From Parathalassolituus penaei (lineage in GTDB: Bacteria > Pseudomonadota > Gammaproteobacteria > Pseudomonadales > Oceanobacteraceae): a stretch of DNA of 64,000 nt. Of this stretch, positions 1 through 8,697 are shown piece by piece (the stretch's first letter is position 1; each line of letters starts with the position of its first letter). The stretch lies in assembly GCF_026626885.1 (NCBI RefSeq), contig NZ_JAPNOA010000016.1, positions 186,001 through 250,000 on the forward strand, written 5' to 3'. The notes under the pieces are model-generated. The model saw nothing but the letters and a program-made list of their open reading frames with translations. It did not search any database and was not told the DNA's origin. The position numbers were made by a program, and so were the translations under genes.

Positions 1-1436
1 TAATGCTCTGCATCGCTGCCGCGCAAGCTGATCAGTGGCTGGAACATGAGGCGGAAACCATTTTTGCGCAGGGCCTCGGTCAGCAAGTCTTCCATGCCGA
101 CTTCGTTGGCTTGTTTCTCGCGTGATAGCGGTACATACAGCATCACGCCATTGCCTTGTTCATGGCCTTCGAGCTTGCGGACTCCATCGGAAGCGTAGTG
201 CGCCTGCTGTAGCACATCCTCCGGACGGGAACTGGTTTCGTTGATCAGCGCAATACCGATACTGGCGGTCACTGAAATTGTGCGGTCGCCCAGATCAATC
301 AGCAGATTCTCAATATGTTGGCGTAGCGATTGAGCTGTACCCACGGCTTGATCGGCACTGATGCCCATAAAAATGCAAGCGTAGATATCTTCACTGATGC
401 GCGACAATATGTGTTCGGCATTGATACGTTTTTTCAGTGAGTTGGCCAGCTCCAGCAGGACGGTATCAGCGCGGCTGATACCGACTTCGCTTTTGACCTT
501 ACCGAAGTGATCAACATTGATATAGAAAATGGCACCAGTTTCACCGCCCAGCACCGCCTTGTCGACGGACTTTTCGAGTTGGGCCATGAAATAAGGCTTG
601 TTATAAAGGCCGGTCATGATGTCAACATTGCTCATTTCCCGCAGGCGGGCTTCAAGCTCGTTGTTCTTGTTGGAGGCCTTGATGCTGACCTGAATACAAC
701 GCTCTTCACCGTAGGTTGCACGTGAGAAGGTCATATTCATTGGGAACGGGTTGCCGTCGCCATCAATCCCGATGGTGTTCAGTTCGTCGGTCTGCTGGTT
801 GCTGCTATTGTAGTGTTTGAGGAAACTCTTGAAATCACCCTGACCATTGCCGTCGACCATGTCCATGATTGGCATGCCTTCAAGATCGGCAACACTCTCG
901 TAGCCAAACAGCTTCAGATACGAGCCATTAGCGAAAATGTGCATGCCATCGTGAATGTAGGCAACAGCCTCTCGAGAGCTTTCCAGCATTGACTGAGCCC
1001 GTTTTTCTGCATCACGTACCCTGATTTCCATCGCTCGCATTTCACGGCGGATACGCAAGTGATGCATTTCACGATCAATAGCCAGCATCAACAGGTTGGA
1101 TTCATCCTTTGGTACAACGGCGGCGGCACCGCGCTTCAGTGCATCTTCCATCAACATCAGATCAATGTCCGGTGTCAGAAGGATGAGCGGCAGGTCTTTG
1201 TTGAGGCGCTGGATCTGCTGTTGCAGGTCTTGGTAACTCAGATTGTTGGCCTTCACCTCAGTAACGAGGATATCCCAGCCTTTTTGTTGTAGCTGCTGGG
1301 TGAATTCGTCCAGCGATGTAAAGGCCTGAGCCCTGGTGGCGCTGCCGGAGCTGCGCAACAAACTTACAATGCCTTCGGCGTCGTTCTGCGACTCGGTGTG
1401 AAGCAGCAGATGCAGGGTGTCATTAACTGTCGACAT
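1..1436 (-). CDS. fimX: FimX-like c-di-GMP protein (REC-PAS-GGDEF-EAL), C-terminus cut by window edge
   Basis: I translated this frame myself: 478 codons are open from the ATG at 1436 to the window edge. Residues 1-125 form a response-regulator-like fold. A PAS-like stretch follows (about 150-250), then a GGDEF-type domain (about 265-430) in which the GGDEF signature is replaced by SEDIY, so diguanylate cyclase activity is unlikely. The frame enters an EAL domain (FRLMFQPLISLRG) at the boundary. Degenerate GGDEF plus EAL behind a degenerate REC is the FimX architecture; in Pseudomonas FimX binds c-di-GMP and is needed for type IV pilus assembly at the pole. The downstream order (hypothetical, psd, rhdA, HDOD protein, mot genes) matches the P. 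aeruginosa fimX locus. The missing EAL catalytic residues cannot be judged. Confidence 0.85.
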   Translation of the reverse strand, partial: MSTVNDTLHLLLHTESQNDAEGIVSLLRSSGSATRAQAFTSLDEFTQQLQQKGWDILVTEVKANNLSYQDLQQQIQRLNKDLPLILLTPDIDLMLMEDALKRGAAAVVPKDESNLLMLAIDREMHHLRIRREMRAMEIRVRDAEKRAQSMLESSREAVAYIHDGMHIFANGSYLKLFGYESVADLEGMPIMDMVDGNGQGDFKSFLKHYNSSNQQTDELNTIGIDGDGNPFPMNMTFSRATYGEERCIQVSIKASNKNNELEARLREMSNVDIMTGLYNKPYFMAQLEKSVDKAVLGGETGAIFYINVDHFGKVKSEVGISRADTVLLELANSLKKRINAEHILSRISEDIYACIFMGISADQAVGTAQSLRQHIENLLIDLGDRTISVTASIGIALINETSSRPEDVLQQAHYASDGVRKLEGHEQGNGVMLYVPLSREKQANEVGMEDLLTEALRKNGFRLMFQPLISLRGSDAEH

Positions 1437-2380
1437 GTTGATCCTTTTGCGTGTCCGATGCGTTGTACCGTCCTACAGTTGTGTATTGTAGCGGATCTTG
1501 CCCTTCACAGAGCTTGCCGAACGATAAAATTCACCTGACCAATGTTACGAGCGTTAACTGACGCGTGTTTCAGGTAACACTATATGCAATCCGGCATCCT
1601 TGCCAGAGTCTTTACTGGACTATTCTGACGAGTTTCTCACAGCGTGATGACGACTTTGGCGATGTTGGCCGGATTCCAATACCCAATATTTGTCAATTTC
1701 CGCTATTTTCCTTGCCATCAGGTTTTCCGTCCCGACGTGGATCAATAAGATTCTTGTCCGGGAGAGGACGTACATTGTTTCCGATATATGGTTATCCACT
1801 CGGCAAGCAATAAACCTCTTTGCAAGTGGGCCATCATACTCTACGTGCATGGGGCATTTCTGCATAGCCAGGTGCCCGCGATGCCATCCCGAAAGCCCCG
1901 AAGTGCGCGGGTTGCAGTGCGTTTGAGCGGTGTTGACGAACTTGGAAAGTACTCGTCATTTCGCTGCATTCGTCGCCTTGCTCATACGCGCTGCAGCGCT
2001 CGCGCACGACTGCAGGAGTTAGGGCGAAGCAGGAGCCAGAGCCGAGAGCTGTGCAGAGTTATTCAGAGTGTCTCTAACGCTCCGGAGGGGGCGCTGCACT
2101 CGCGCAGAGTTATTCTGAGTGCACCTGGACCGGTGGTCAAATTCGACAAGTATCAACTGTGCAAGAAATTGTTCTTTGGTTGCAACAGCCTTATGTCATA
2201 GAGATGGATATAACTGACTGTTCCAAACAATCTGTGTCGTAACCTTGACTCGGATTGTGATTATATGGCGCGGTTAGCCCTGTTTGATCTGGCTTTTCTT
2301 TACCTTGTCGTTCTGTACAAGGTAATTCCTCCGTTTGCCTGTTACTGATGTTGATCGGCTACTGTTTATCGGAATATTTC
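1437..2380. other. 944-bp intergenic region with no convincing gene
   Basis: Upstream region of the fimX-like gene (minus) and of the exported hypothetical gene (plus). Short open frames overlap each other on both strands here, without ribosome sites or recognisable protein features. The part from about 1945 to 2123 is rich in short repeats and hairpins (separate entry). I see no tRNA and no clear terminator. The divergent promoters of both neighbours must lie here, but I could not assign them. Confidence 0.6.
2053..2123. repeat. Pair of 18-bp near-identical direct repeats with hairpin
   Basis: GCAGAGTTATTCAGAGTG (2053-2070) recurs as GCAGAGTTATTCTGAGTG (2104-2121), 17 of 18 identical, 51 bp apart start to start. 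The second copy sits inside an inverted repeat, TGCACTC (2095-2101) with GAGTGCA (2117-2123). Just upstream (about 1960-2035) is an imperfect long hairpin around CGCTGCAGCG. The texture is that of a dispersed intergenic repeat or mobile-element relic, but with one locus in view this cannot be shown. Confidence 0.45.
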
Positions 2381-2932
2381 ATGAAAAAATCGATCCCTTT
2401 CTTGCGTCATTTTGTCCGTGTTTTGTGTGGCCTGCTGCTGGTTGCTTCTGCATGGGCTGAGACTCTGGCGGCTGATGGTAGCCAGCTTCTGTTACGAACG
2501 GGGGATAACCAGTTGATTTTGACCCTGCGCTGGCCGGTGGCTGTGATTAAACAGATCAGTGGTATGCCAGCCATGCCTGCAGCGGATACCGAAGAAACCG
2601 ATGCGGGGGCCTGGCTTGGTTACGTCAAGGAGCATGTGCAGGTAAAAGCTGGCGATCAGCTGTTACCGCTGAGTATTGAAGATCTGTTTGTGGATCAGCC
2701 GGTGGTGGATACCAGTGCCGGAGAGACGTTGCAGATGGTGATCCATGTGGATACCAGTGGTCACAGTGGCAGCGGGCTGGAGCTGCAATACGATGCTCTG
2801 GTGCATGCGGTTCCGGAGCACAAGATCAAGGTTCTGGAGTTGCTGGAGGGCCAGGGCGTCGAGCACGTTATTCTGGATAGCGAGCACACTCATCTGGTAC
2901 TGGATCAGAGCGGCCGTCTGGCCGCTGACTGA
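2381..2932 (+). CDS. Exported hypothetical protein (position of PA4958)
   Basis: 183 residues from the ATG at 2381. I chose this over an in-frame ATG at 2348 because it starts a textbook Sec signal peptide: KK, a hydrophobic core (CGLLLVASA) and an AWA-like cleavage site near residue 26. The mature part has no transmembrane segment or catalytic motif I can name; it is acidic and probably beta-rich, so a periplasmic protein is likely. It lies between fimX and psd, where P. aeruginosa also has an uncharacterised gene. It faces away from fimX and converges on psd with 27 bp between them. Confidence 0.75.
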   Translation: MKKSIPFLRHFVRVLCGLLLVASAWAETLAADGSQLLLRTGDNQLILTLRWPVAVIKQISGMPAMPAADTEETDAGAWLGYVKEHVQVKAGDQLLPLSIEDLFVDQPVVDTSAGETLQMVIHVDTSGHSGSGLELQYDALVHAVPEHKIKVLELLEGQGVEHVILDSEHTHLVLDQSGRLAAD

Positions 2933-2959
2933 TCCGGGGAATACGCAAGGGGCGGTCGA

Positions 2960-3907
2960 TCAGTTATCGCCGCCACTTTCGGCATTGGCTTCGTCAGCGT
3001 CAATACTGTCGTCGTCGGCTGGCTCATCACTGAAAGCGTTGGCTGCGGGGGCTGCACCAATGGTGGCGATGCGTTTGCCCATACGTACCGGACTGCCATT
3101 TTCCAGCTCACGATCCCATTGCAGGGTGTTTTCCGGGAAGCACAACACAACGGTGGACCCCAGCAGGAAACGACCCATTTCGGCGCCTTTCTCCAGCTCG
3201 ACTGGTTGTGGATTTTCGTAGTTCACCACACTCAGACGACGCAGTGGTGGTGTTACGCGGCCACTCCAGACGGTTTCAATTGCCGCCACAATCATGGCGC
3301 CCACCAGAACCATGGCCACCGGGCCAACGTCGGTTTCGAAAATCGCAACCAGACGTTCGTTGCGGGCAAACAGACGAGGCACATTTTCAGCGGTGGTCTG
3401 GTTTACCGAAAACAGTGAGCCAGGCACATACACCATTTCTTTCAGGGTGCCGGTGATTGGCATATGCACCCGGTGATAATCCCGAGGTGACAAATAAATG
3501 GTGGCGAACTCACCGTTGCGGAACTGACGAGCACGCTCTTCATCGCCGCCCAGCAGTTCCAGTACGGTGAAGTCCTGACCCTTGGCCTGGAAAATACGGC
3601 CATCGCGGATTTTGCCGAGTTGTGAAACCGCGCCATCAGCAGGCGACACAATGGCATTGGCATTGCTGTCGAGCGGACGGGCGCCTGGGCGCAGTTCGCG
3701 GGTGAAGAAGTCGTTAAAACTCTTGAAGTCGTCCCGTGACTGACGGGCGGCGTCGTCCAGGCGGATACCAAACTGGTCCATGAACTGACGGATCAGGAAG
3801 TTTTTGACTCCGGTGTGTTCGCATTCGGCCAGTTTGCCGACCAGACGCGACAGCAGGTGCTGTGGCAGCAGGTACTGGCTGGCGATAAACAGGTCATCTT
3901 TCAGCAC
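2960..3907 (-). CDS. psd: Phosphatidylserine decarboxylase proenzyme
   Basis: Makes phosphatidylethanolamine from phosphatidylserine at the inner membrane. The self-processing motif LGST is at residues 249-252 (Ser251 becomes the pyruvoyl group). The triad partners are visible as Asp91 (SPADG) and His148 (YHRVHMP). The start is GTG at 3907, preceded by GAAGAGAG, and gives the N-terminus LKDDLFIASQYLLPQHLLSR, as in Pseudomonas Psd. At 315 residues it is longer than the usual ~285-290 because of an acidic tail (about 291-315) beyond the conserved fold. It follows rhdA after 39 bp, so the two are probably co-transcribed. Confidence 0.96.
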   Translation of the reverse strand: MLKDDLFIASQYLLPQHLLSRLVGKLAECEHTGVKNFLIRQFMDQFGIRLDDAARQSRDDFKSFNDFFTRELRPGARPLDSNANAIVSPADGAVSQLGKIRDGRIFQAKGQDFTVLELLGGDEERARQFRNGEFATIYLSPRDYHRVHMPITGTLKEMVYVPGSLFSVNQTTAENVPRLFARNERLVAIFETDVGPVAMVLVGAMIVAAIETVWSGRVTPPLRRLSVVNYENPQPVELEKGAEMGRFLLGSTVVLCFPENTLQWDRELENGSPVRMGKRIATIGAAPAANAFSDEPADDDSIDADEANAESGGDN

Positions 3908-3946
3908 GTTATTCTCTCTTCAGATTCGGTTCATGGTGGGTAGATA

Positions 3947-4771
3947 TCAGGGCTGTTCACCGGTGGTAACCGGTGTTTCATCGCTGTTACCCCATTCGGA
4001 CCAGGAGCCCGGATAAGCCTTGATGTTCAGGCCGAGGATCTTGCCTACCAGATAGGTATAACCGGAACGGTGGTGAGTCTGGCAGTGGGTGGCGATTTCC
4101 TTGTCGGCGGTCAGACCCATGGAGGTCAGTAGCGCCGAAAATTCATCGAGATTATTGATACGCAGACCACGGGCCTTGTCCATGCCTAGTGTCCATTCAT
4201 AGTTCACTGCGCCAGGAATATGGCCGCCACGACGGGAAATAACCTTGTCGCCGGTGTATTCCGCATGGGAACGGGCATCCCAGACGGCGAAGTCCGGCTG
4301 ACCAATACGCGCCATGATATCTTCCTTGCTCAAGGAGAACCCGACTTGCAGACCGGTCACTTCGTATTGGCTGGCTACCGGGTTGTTGATGCCACTTTCC
4401 GTTGCCAGACCATCCTGCAGCCAGGCATGAATACCACCGTTGAGATAGGCATAACGGCTGTGGCCAATCATATCCAGTGCCCAGATCAGGCGTCCGGCCC
4501 AGCCGCCGCCTTCGTCGTCGTAGGCAATCACGGTGGTGTCAGGCGTCAGTCCCAGTTCACTGAACAGGGCTGACAGCTGCGTCAGTGACGGCAGTGCGCC
4601 CGGCGTTGGAGCGCCCCCTAGTTGCAGGCGTTTGAAGTCGAGATGAATGGCGCCCGGTACGTGATGTTCCGCGTAGGTTTCGGCTTTGCTCTGGTCGATG
4701 ATCAGCACCTTGTCCAGTGGCAGCAGAGCAGCCAGCTGTTGTGGTTCCAGCAGCAAGGGAAGTTGGTTCAT
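3947..4771 (-). CDS. rhdA: Rhodanese (thiosulfate:cyanide sulfurtransferase)
   Basis: 274 residues with two rhodanese domains: an inactive N-terminal one (about 1-130) and a catalytic C-terminal one. The active loop is CQTHHRSG with the persulfide cysteine at 230. This is the loop type of Azotobacter RhdA, not the CG-GVTA loop of 3-mercaptopyruvate sulfurtransferases, so thiosulfate sulfurtransferase is the better call. It moves sulfane sulfur from thiosulfate to cyanide or other thiophiles in the cytoplasm. It is adjacent to psd as in Pseudomonas. Confidence 0.92.
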   Translation of the reverse strand: MNQLPLLLEPQQLAALLPLDKVLIIDQSKAETYAEHHVPGAIHLDFKRLQLGGAPTPGALPSLTQLSALFSELGLTPDTTVIAYDDEGGGWAGRLIWALDMIGHSRYAYLNGGIHAWLQDGLATESGINNPVASQYEVTGLQVGFSLSKEDIMARIGQPDFAVWDARSHAEYTGDKVISRRGGHIPGAVNYEWTLGMDKARGLRINNLDEFSALLTSMGLTADKEIATHCQTHHRSGYTYLVGKILGLNIKAYPGSWSEWGNSDETPVTTGEQP

Positions 4772-4905
4772 CCTTCAGGACTCCAATCAGAAAACAGGAA
4801 TAGTCCGCAGTGTAACCGCCCCGGCGCCGGATGTGGAGCGCACTCCGGCAGATGGGGCTCGCTGAAATAGACCGTTGTGATGAGGCAAGTTCCTTCCCGG
4901 AGTGC

Positions 4906-6741
4906 TCAGTTGCGCGGGTTGGACTTCTGCTGACGCAGGTTCTGCAGGCCTTGGCTGCCACTTTGGCAGAGGCTGCGAAAGGCGTTCCAGACCTGCGCGG
5001 AAGGAGCTTCCCCTGCGGTGCCGGCGATCACGACGCCAATCGGCCGCGAGCCTGCGTGTATCGACATCAACAGGCAGAAAGGTGGCAACGCCATCTGCAG
5101 GTTATCGGGCAGGTTACGCAGCAGCTTTGCCCGGCTGGCCGGGGTGATCTGAATGCTGGCCGGTTGTTCGAGCAGTTTGCTGAACAGGTTGGTGACGGAG
5201 AGTTCGACTTGCAGTTTGATGAGTGGGTCATGTTCAGGTAGTCCTTCCTGATATACCAGTCGTAACTGCTGTTTATCGCGGGATAACAGGGTGACGGCAG
5301 CCCAGGGTAATCCCAGGTCTTTGCGAATACCGTGTAGTAACGCCTGCATCAGCTGATGCCAGTCACCAAAACTGGCTGGATTGTGCTGCAAGCGTTGTTG
5401 CAGAGCATCGAGACTGGTGTGCTCCGCCCTGGCTGGTTCTTGTTCTTCCGATTTTTCTTCTGCAGGTATCCGCACCGGAGGTCGGCCGTTGATCAAGGCT
5501 GGTACGGCCAGTCGATCAAGGATCGGCGACTCAGAGTGGGCGGCTTCGGCCTGTAATGCTTGTGGTGGCTGTACGGCAGGGCGTTGCCGTCGGGCTGCAA
5601 CGAGCGGGGTTTCCTGCGCTGTGCGGGTCAGCCGTGGCTGAGGATGAACGCGTGTATCTTCAATCACGCCTGCCGGTTTGCTGCGGCTTCGTTTTTCCTC
5701 TTCTTCTTGCAAGCGTTTGCGCTGTGCTGCCTGGACTTCATCTTCATACCAGGGGTAGTGCAGTACCTGAGGTTCTGGCTGCAACCAGTGCAATACACCA
5801 CTGCCGAAACTGCTGCCCTGCTGTTCGGCACTCAGCAGCTGCGCTTCGCGTAAAATTCCCGACCAGACATACAGGGGTTTGCTGAGCCAGTGGGTACTCA
5901 GGGTTAACCAGCGGCGGGTCCGCGCCGAATCCGGTTCGATATGCAGATGCCAGGCGAGCGTGCAAGCGAACAGCGGCGTTAAATGCGGCTGATTAAATGT
6001 ATGGATGAGATGACGACCGATCTTGTCGGGTAAATCCCAGGGGTCGTAGCGGCGTAACAGATGCCACTGTTGCAGACTTGGCCATTTGGCTGGATTCCAG
6101 CTGTCTTCCGCCAGCGGCGGCAGTGCCAGTTTGCGGGCGAGGGTTTGCCAATCCTTCAAGTGACGATCGCTGATTCGTTGTAGCGCATGCCAGGGCTCGC
6201 GCCTCCGGCTGGCGAAATACAGAAAATTACGGGCCTGATCATTGGCTAATAACCAGCTCCACAAGGGCGCAGCCAGCAGCAGGGTGGCCCAGCGCGCATA
6301 GTGGACGCTGTTATTACCTTTCTGGGTTGTCCACCAGGCGGCAATCTGGCTTGCCAGATGGGCATTGTGCAAGGCAGTTCGATACGCGAGTTCGCGTGGA
6401 TCTTTGGTGTCGGCGTTGATCACCGGTAAACGTTTGACCAGTTTGACCAGCTCCTGCATCCCCAGCAGGGACAGGCAGTTGGCTGCACCGCTGATCTGAT
6501 GACGGCATTCCGGGTTTTGTTGGACGGTTAACAGCTGCAGGTTCAGGCACAGGGCCGGGTCCCGCTCCACCACAGGAGCCAGATCCTGAAAGTTGACCTG
6601 GCGGTCACGCATGGCCTGATGCACCCGGTTACGGGTTTCTTCCAGAATCGGAAACTCAGGCTTGGTCAGCAACTGCTTCCATTCCGGTACGGCCCGGTAA
6701 TCCGCAGGAGGTACAAATTGGGAATCTGGATGGGAGGTCAT
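4906..6741 (-). CDS. HDOD-domain protein with C-terminal GAF-like region
   Basis: 611 residues from the ATG at 6741, preceded by AACAGGGTT. The open frame extends further upstream, but that part overlaps motA on the other strand and has no ribosome site. Residues ~20-250 are an HDOD domain (degenerate HD phosphohydrolase fold used in signalling). A Pro/Gln/Glu/Arg-rich linker (about 320-430) leads to a C-terminal region (about 440-600) with the character of a GAF domain. It is in the place of PA4955, divergent from motA (102 bp between starts). A role in motility or c-di-GMP signalling is inferred from context only. Confidence 0.8.
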   Translation of the reverse strand: MTSHPDSQFVPPADYRAVPEWKQLLTKPEFPILEETRNRVHQAMRDRQVNFQDLAPVVERDPALCLNLQLLTVQQNPECRHQISGAANCLSLLGMQELVKLVKRLPVINADTKDPRELAYRTALHNAHLASQIAAWWTTQKGNNSVHYARWATLLLAAPLWSWLLANDQARNFLYFASRRREPWHALQRISDRHLKDWQTLARKLALPPLAEDSWNPAKWPSLQQWHLLRRYDPWDLPDKIGRHLIHTFNQPHLTPLFACTLAWHLHIEPDSARTRRWLTLSTHWLSKPLYVWSGILREAQLLSAEQQGSSFGSGVLHWLQPEPQVLHYPWYEDEVQAAQRKRLQEEEEKRSRSKPAGVIEDTRVHPQPRLTRTAQETPLVAARRQRPAVQPPQALQAEAAHSESPILDRLAVPALINGRPPVRIPAEEKSEEQEPARAEHTSLDALQQRLQHNPASFGDWHQLMQALLHGIRKDLGLPWAAVTLLSRDKQQLRLVYQEGLPEHDPLIKLQVELSVTNLFSKLLEQPASIQITPASRAKLLRNLPDNLQMALPPFCLLMSIHAGSRPIGVVIAGTAGEAPSAQVWNAFRSLCQSGSQGLQNLRQQKSNPRN

Positions 6742-6843
6742 AACCCTGTTTGAGTAAATGATTGGGGTGTTCTTAACTATAGACAGGTTTATTGCCGTCA
6801 TCGGATGGCAGCTAGCAGACGCAAGGGCGAGCGGGGGCCGTAG

Positions 6844-7698
6844 ATGCTGTTTTTGATTGGGATGCTGATTGTGTTTGGCAGCGTGCTGTACGGCTTTGTG
6901 ATGTCGCACGGCCAGCTGCTGGCTCTATGGCAGCCCTTTGAAGTACTGATTATTGTGGGAGCAGCGCTGGGATCTTTTCTGGTTTCCAATCCCTGGTCTC
7001 TGGTGAGACGTACCTTTGCCCTGTTGCCGAGAGTGATTGTAGGGAGCGGCAAACGTGAACACGCCATGCAGATGGATTTGCTCAATCTCATCTTCGATAT
7101 TCTCAACAAGGCCCGGCGTGAAGGCATGATGGCGATTGAAGCCGAAGTCGACAGCCCGCAGTCCAGCGCGATTTTTGCCCGTTATCCGGATATCCAGCGT
7201 AACCGTGAGCTGGCCAATTTTGTGGCGGATTATTTCCGTATCATTGTGGTGGGCAACCTGTCAGCTTTTGAGCTGGAAGGTTTGATGGATCAGGAAATAG
7301 ATACTCGCTTGCACGAACTTGAACAGCCGGGGACGGCAGTTACCCGCGTTGCAGATGCCTTGCCCGGTTTCGGGATTGTGGCGGCGGTGTTGGGCATTGT
7401 GATTACCATGGGGGCCATTGGTGGTGAGGTCACGGCAATTGGTGCTCATGTGGCTGCGGCGCTGGTGGGGACATTTTCGGGGGTATTGCTGGCGTATGGT
7501 CTGGTTGGCCCGATTGGCAACAACATGAAGCATCTGGCCGATCACGAGATTCGCCTGTACGAAGCCGCCAAGGCGGCTATTATTGCATCGTTACACGGAG
7601 TGCCACCACAGTTGGCGGTCGAGTTTGGTCGTAAGGCGCTTTATACCCACTGTCGCCCCGGTTTTGATGAGCTGGATGCTCGTCTGCGAGGCCGTTAA
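6844..7698 (+). CDS. motA: Flagellar motor stator protein MotA
   Basis: 284 residues, the normal MotA length. There are four hydrophobic segments: two at the N-terminus (about 1-18 and 33-50) and two near 172-215 (FGIVAAVLGIVITMGAIGG, then VAAALVGTFSGVLLAYGLVGP). The long cytoplasmic loop between the pairs contacts FliG. With MotB it forms the ion-conducting stator in the inner membrane. The TAA stop overlaps the motB ATG by one base, indicating translational coupling. Confidence 0.96.
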   Translation: MLFLIGMLIVFGSVLYGFVMSHGQLLALWQPFEVLIIVGAALGSFLVSNPWSLVRRTFALLPRVIVGSGKREHAMQMDLLNLIFDILNKARREGMMAIEAEVDSPQSSAIFARYPDIQRNRELANFVADYFRIIVVGNLSAFELEGLMDQEIDTRLHELEQPGTAVTRVADALPGFGIVAAVLGIVITMGAIGGEVTAIGAHVAAALVGTFSGVLLAYGLVGPIGNNMKHLADHEIRLYEAAKAAIIASLHGVPPQLAVEFGRKALYTHCRPGFDELDARLRGR

Positions 7699-8678
7699 TG
7701 GAGAATCTAGGCCCCAAGACGCCCATTATTATTCGCCGCGTGGTGCGGCGTCGGCATGATGATCACGGAGGTGCCTGGAAAGTGGCTATGGCTGACTTTG
7801 CGTTGGCCATGATGGCGCTGTTTCTGGTGTTGTGGATCATCAACAACTCCTCCGAAGAACAACGTATGGCCATCTCCGGTTTCTTCCAGGACCCCAAAGC
7901 CTACGCGGATGGCAAGCTGATGCCGTCATCATCACCGATCGACCTTGGTGGCTCGCCGTCCGTCATGACCAATCTTGGCGATGAAGGCACCAATGCCGCT
8001 GATACCGTGCTGGAGTTACGCCAGAATCGTATTCGCAGCCCTGACAATAACGATGATCCTGACAGTGAAGCGTTAAAAGAGAGAATTGAACAGCTGATTG
8101 TCGCCAGCCAGCGGCTGGGGCCATTCCGTAACCAGATCATGATCGACATTACCCGCGAAGGTCTGCGTCTGCAGATTATCGACAGCCGTGATCGTCCGAT
8201 GTTTGCCTCCGGCAGTGCTGACCTGCAGTTTTATACCGAAGATATTCTCTGGGAACTGGCACCCATTCTGTCGGTGGCGCTGGTGGGCGGCATGCGGCTG
8301 GTGATTACCGGCCATACTGACAATGAGCGTGGCAGTAACAGCCCGTACCCCGAGGATGACAATAACTGGAAGTTGTCAGCGTTGCGTGCCGACTCCGCCC
8401 GCAAGGCGTTGATGGAGGCTGGCCTGGAGCGAAAACAGATTGCTGAGGTGGTTGGTGTTGGTGATACCCAGCCGCTGGACCTGGCCAATCCGCAAGCACC
8501 GGCCAATCGTCGTATCGTTTTGCTGCTGCAGAATCCACCGATCGATCAGCAAGACCCACAGGCCTTGCAGCAGCGCCAGCAAGGATTTGAACAATCGCTG
8601 GATGCCTTGCAGAAACTGCAGGAGCAGCGCAACCGGGCTGACAACCCTTACGATAATCCGCCCAATCTCAGGGAATAG
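7698..8678 (+). CDS. motB: Flagellar motor stator protein MotB
   Basis: 326 residues. One transmembrane helix near residues 30-50 carries the ion-binding aspartate, Asp33 in MADFALAMMALFLVLWI. After a plug/linker region comes an OmpA-type peptidoglycan-binding domain (about 150-275) with the signature ITGHTDNE followed by NWKLSALRADSARKAL. It anchors the MotA/MotB stator to the cell wall. Pairing with this MotA and the MotB-like helix suggest a proton-type stator (PomAB-like sodium use is not excluded). It converges with the GGDEF-EAL gene, 19 bp apart. Confidence 0.96.
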   Translation: MENLGPKTPIIIRRVVRRRHDDHGGAWKVAMADFALAMMALFLVLWIINNSSEEQRMAISGFFQDPKAYADGKLMPSSSPIDLGGSPSVMTNLGDEGTNAADTVLELRQNRIRSPDNNDDPDSEALKERIEQLIVASQRLGPFRNQIMIDITREGLRLQIIDSRDRPMFASGSADLQFYTEDILWELAPILSVALVGGMRLVITGHTDNERGSNSPYPEDDNNWKLSALRADSARKALMEAGLERKQIAEVVGVGDTQPLDLANPQAPANRRIVLLLQNPPIDQQDPQALQQRQQGFEQSLDALQKLQEQRNRADNPYDNPPNLRE

Positions 8679-8697
8679 TGGCGGCTACCGGGGGCAT

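Noticed and set aside
1788-2201. 137-codon frame in the intergenic region
   Set aside because: It runs through the direct repeats and hairpins, has no ribosome site and its translation is low-complexity without recognisable features.
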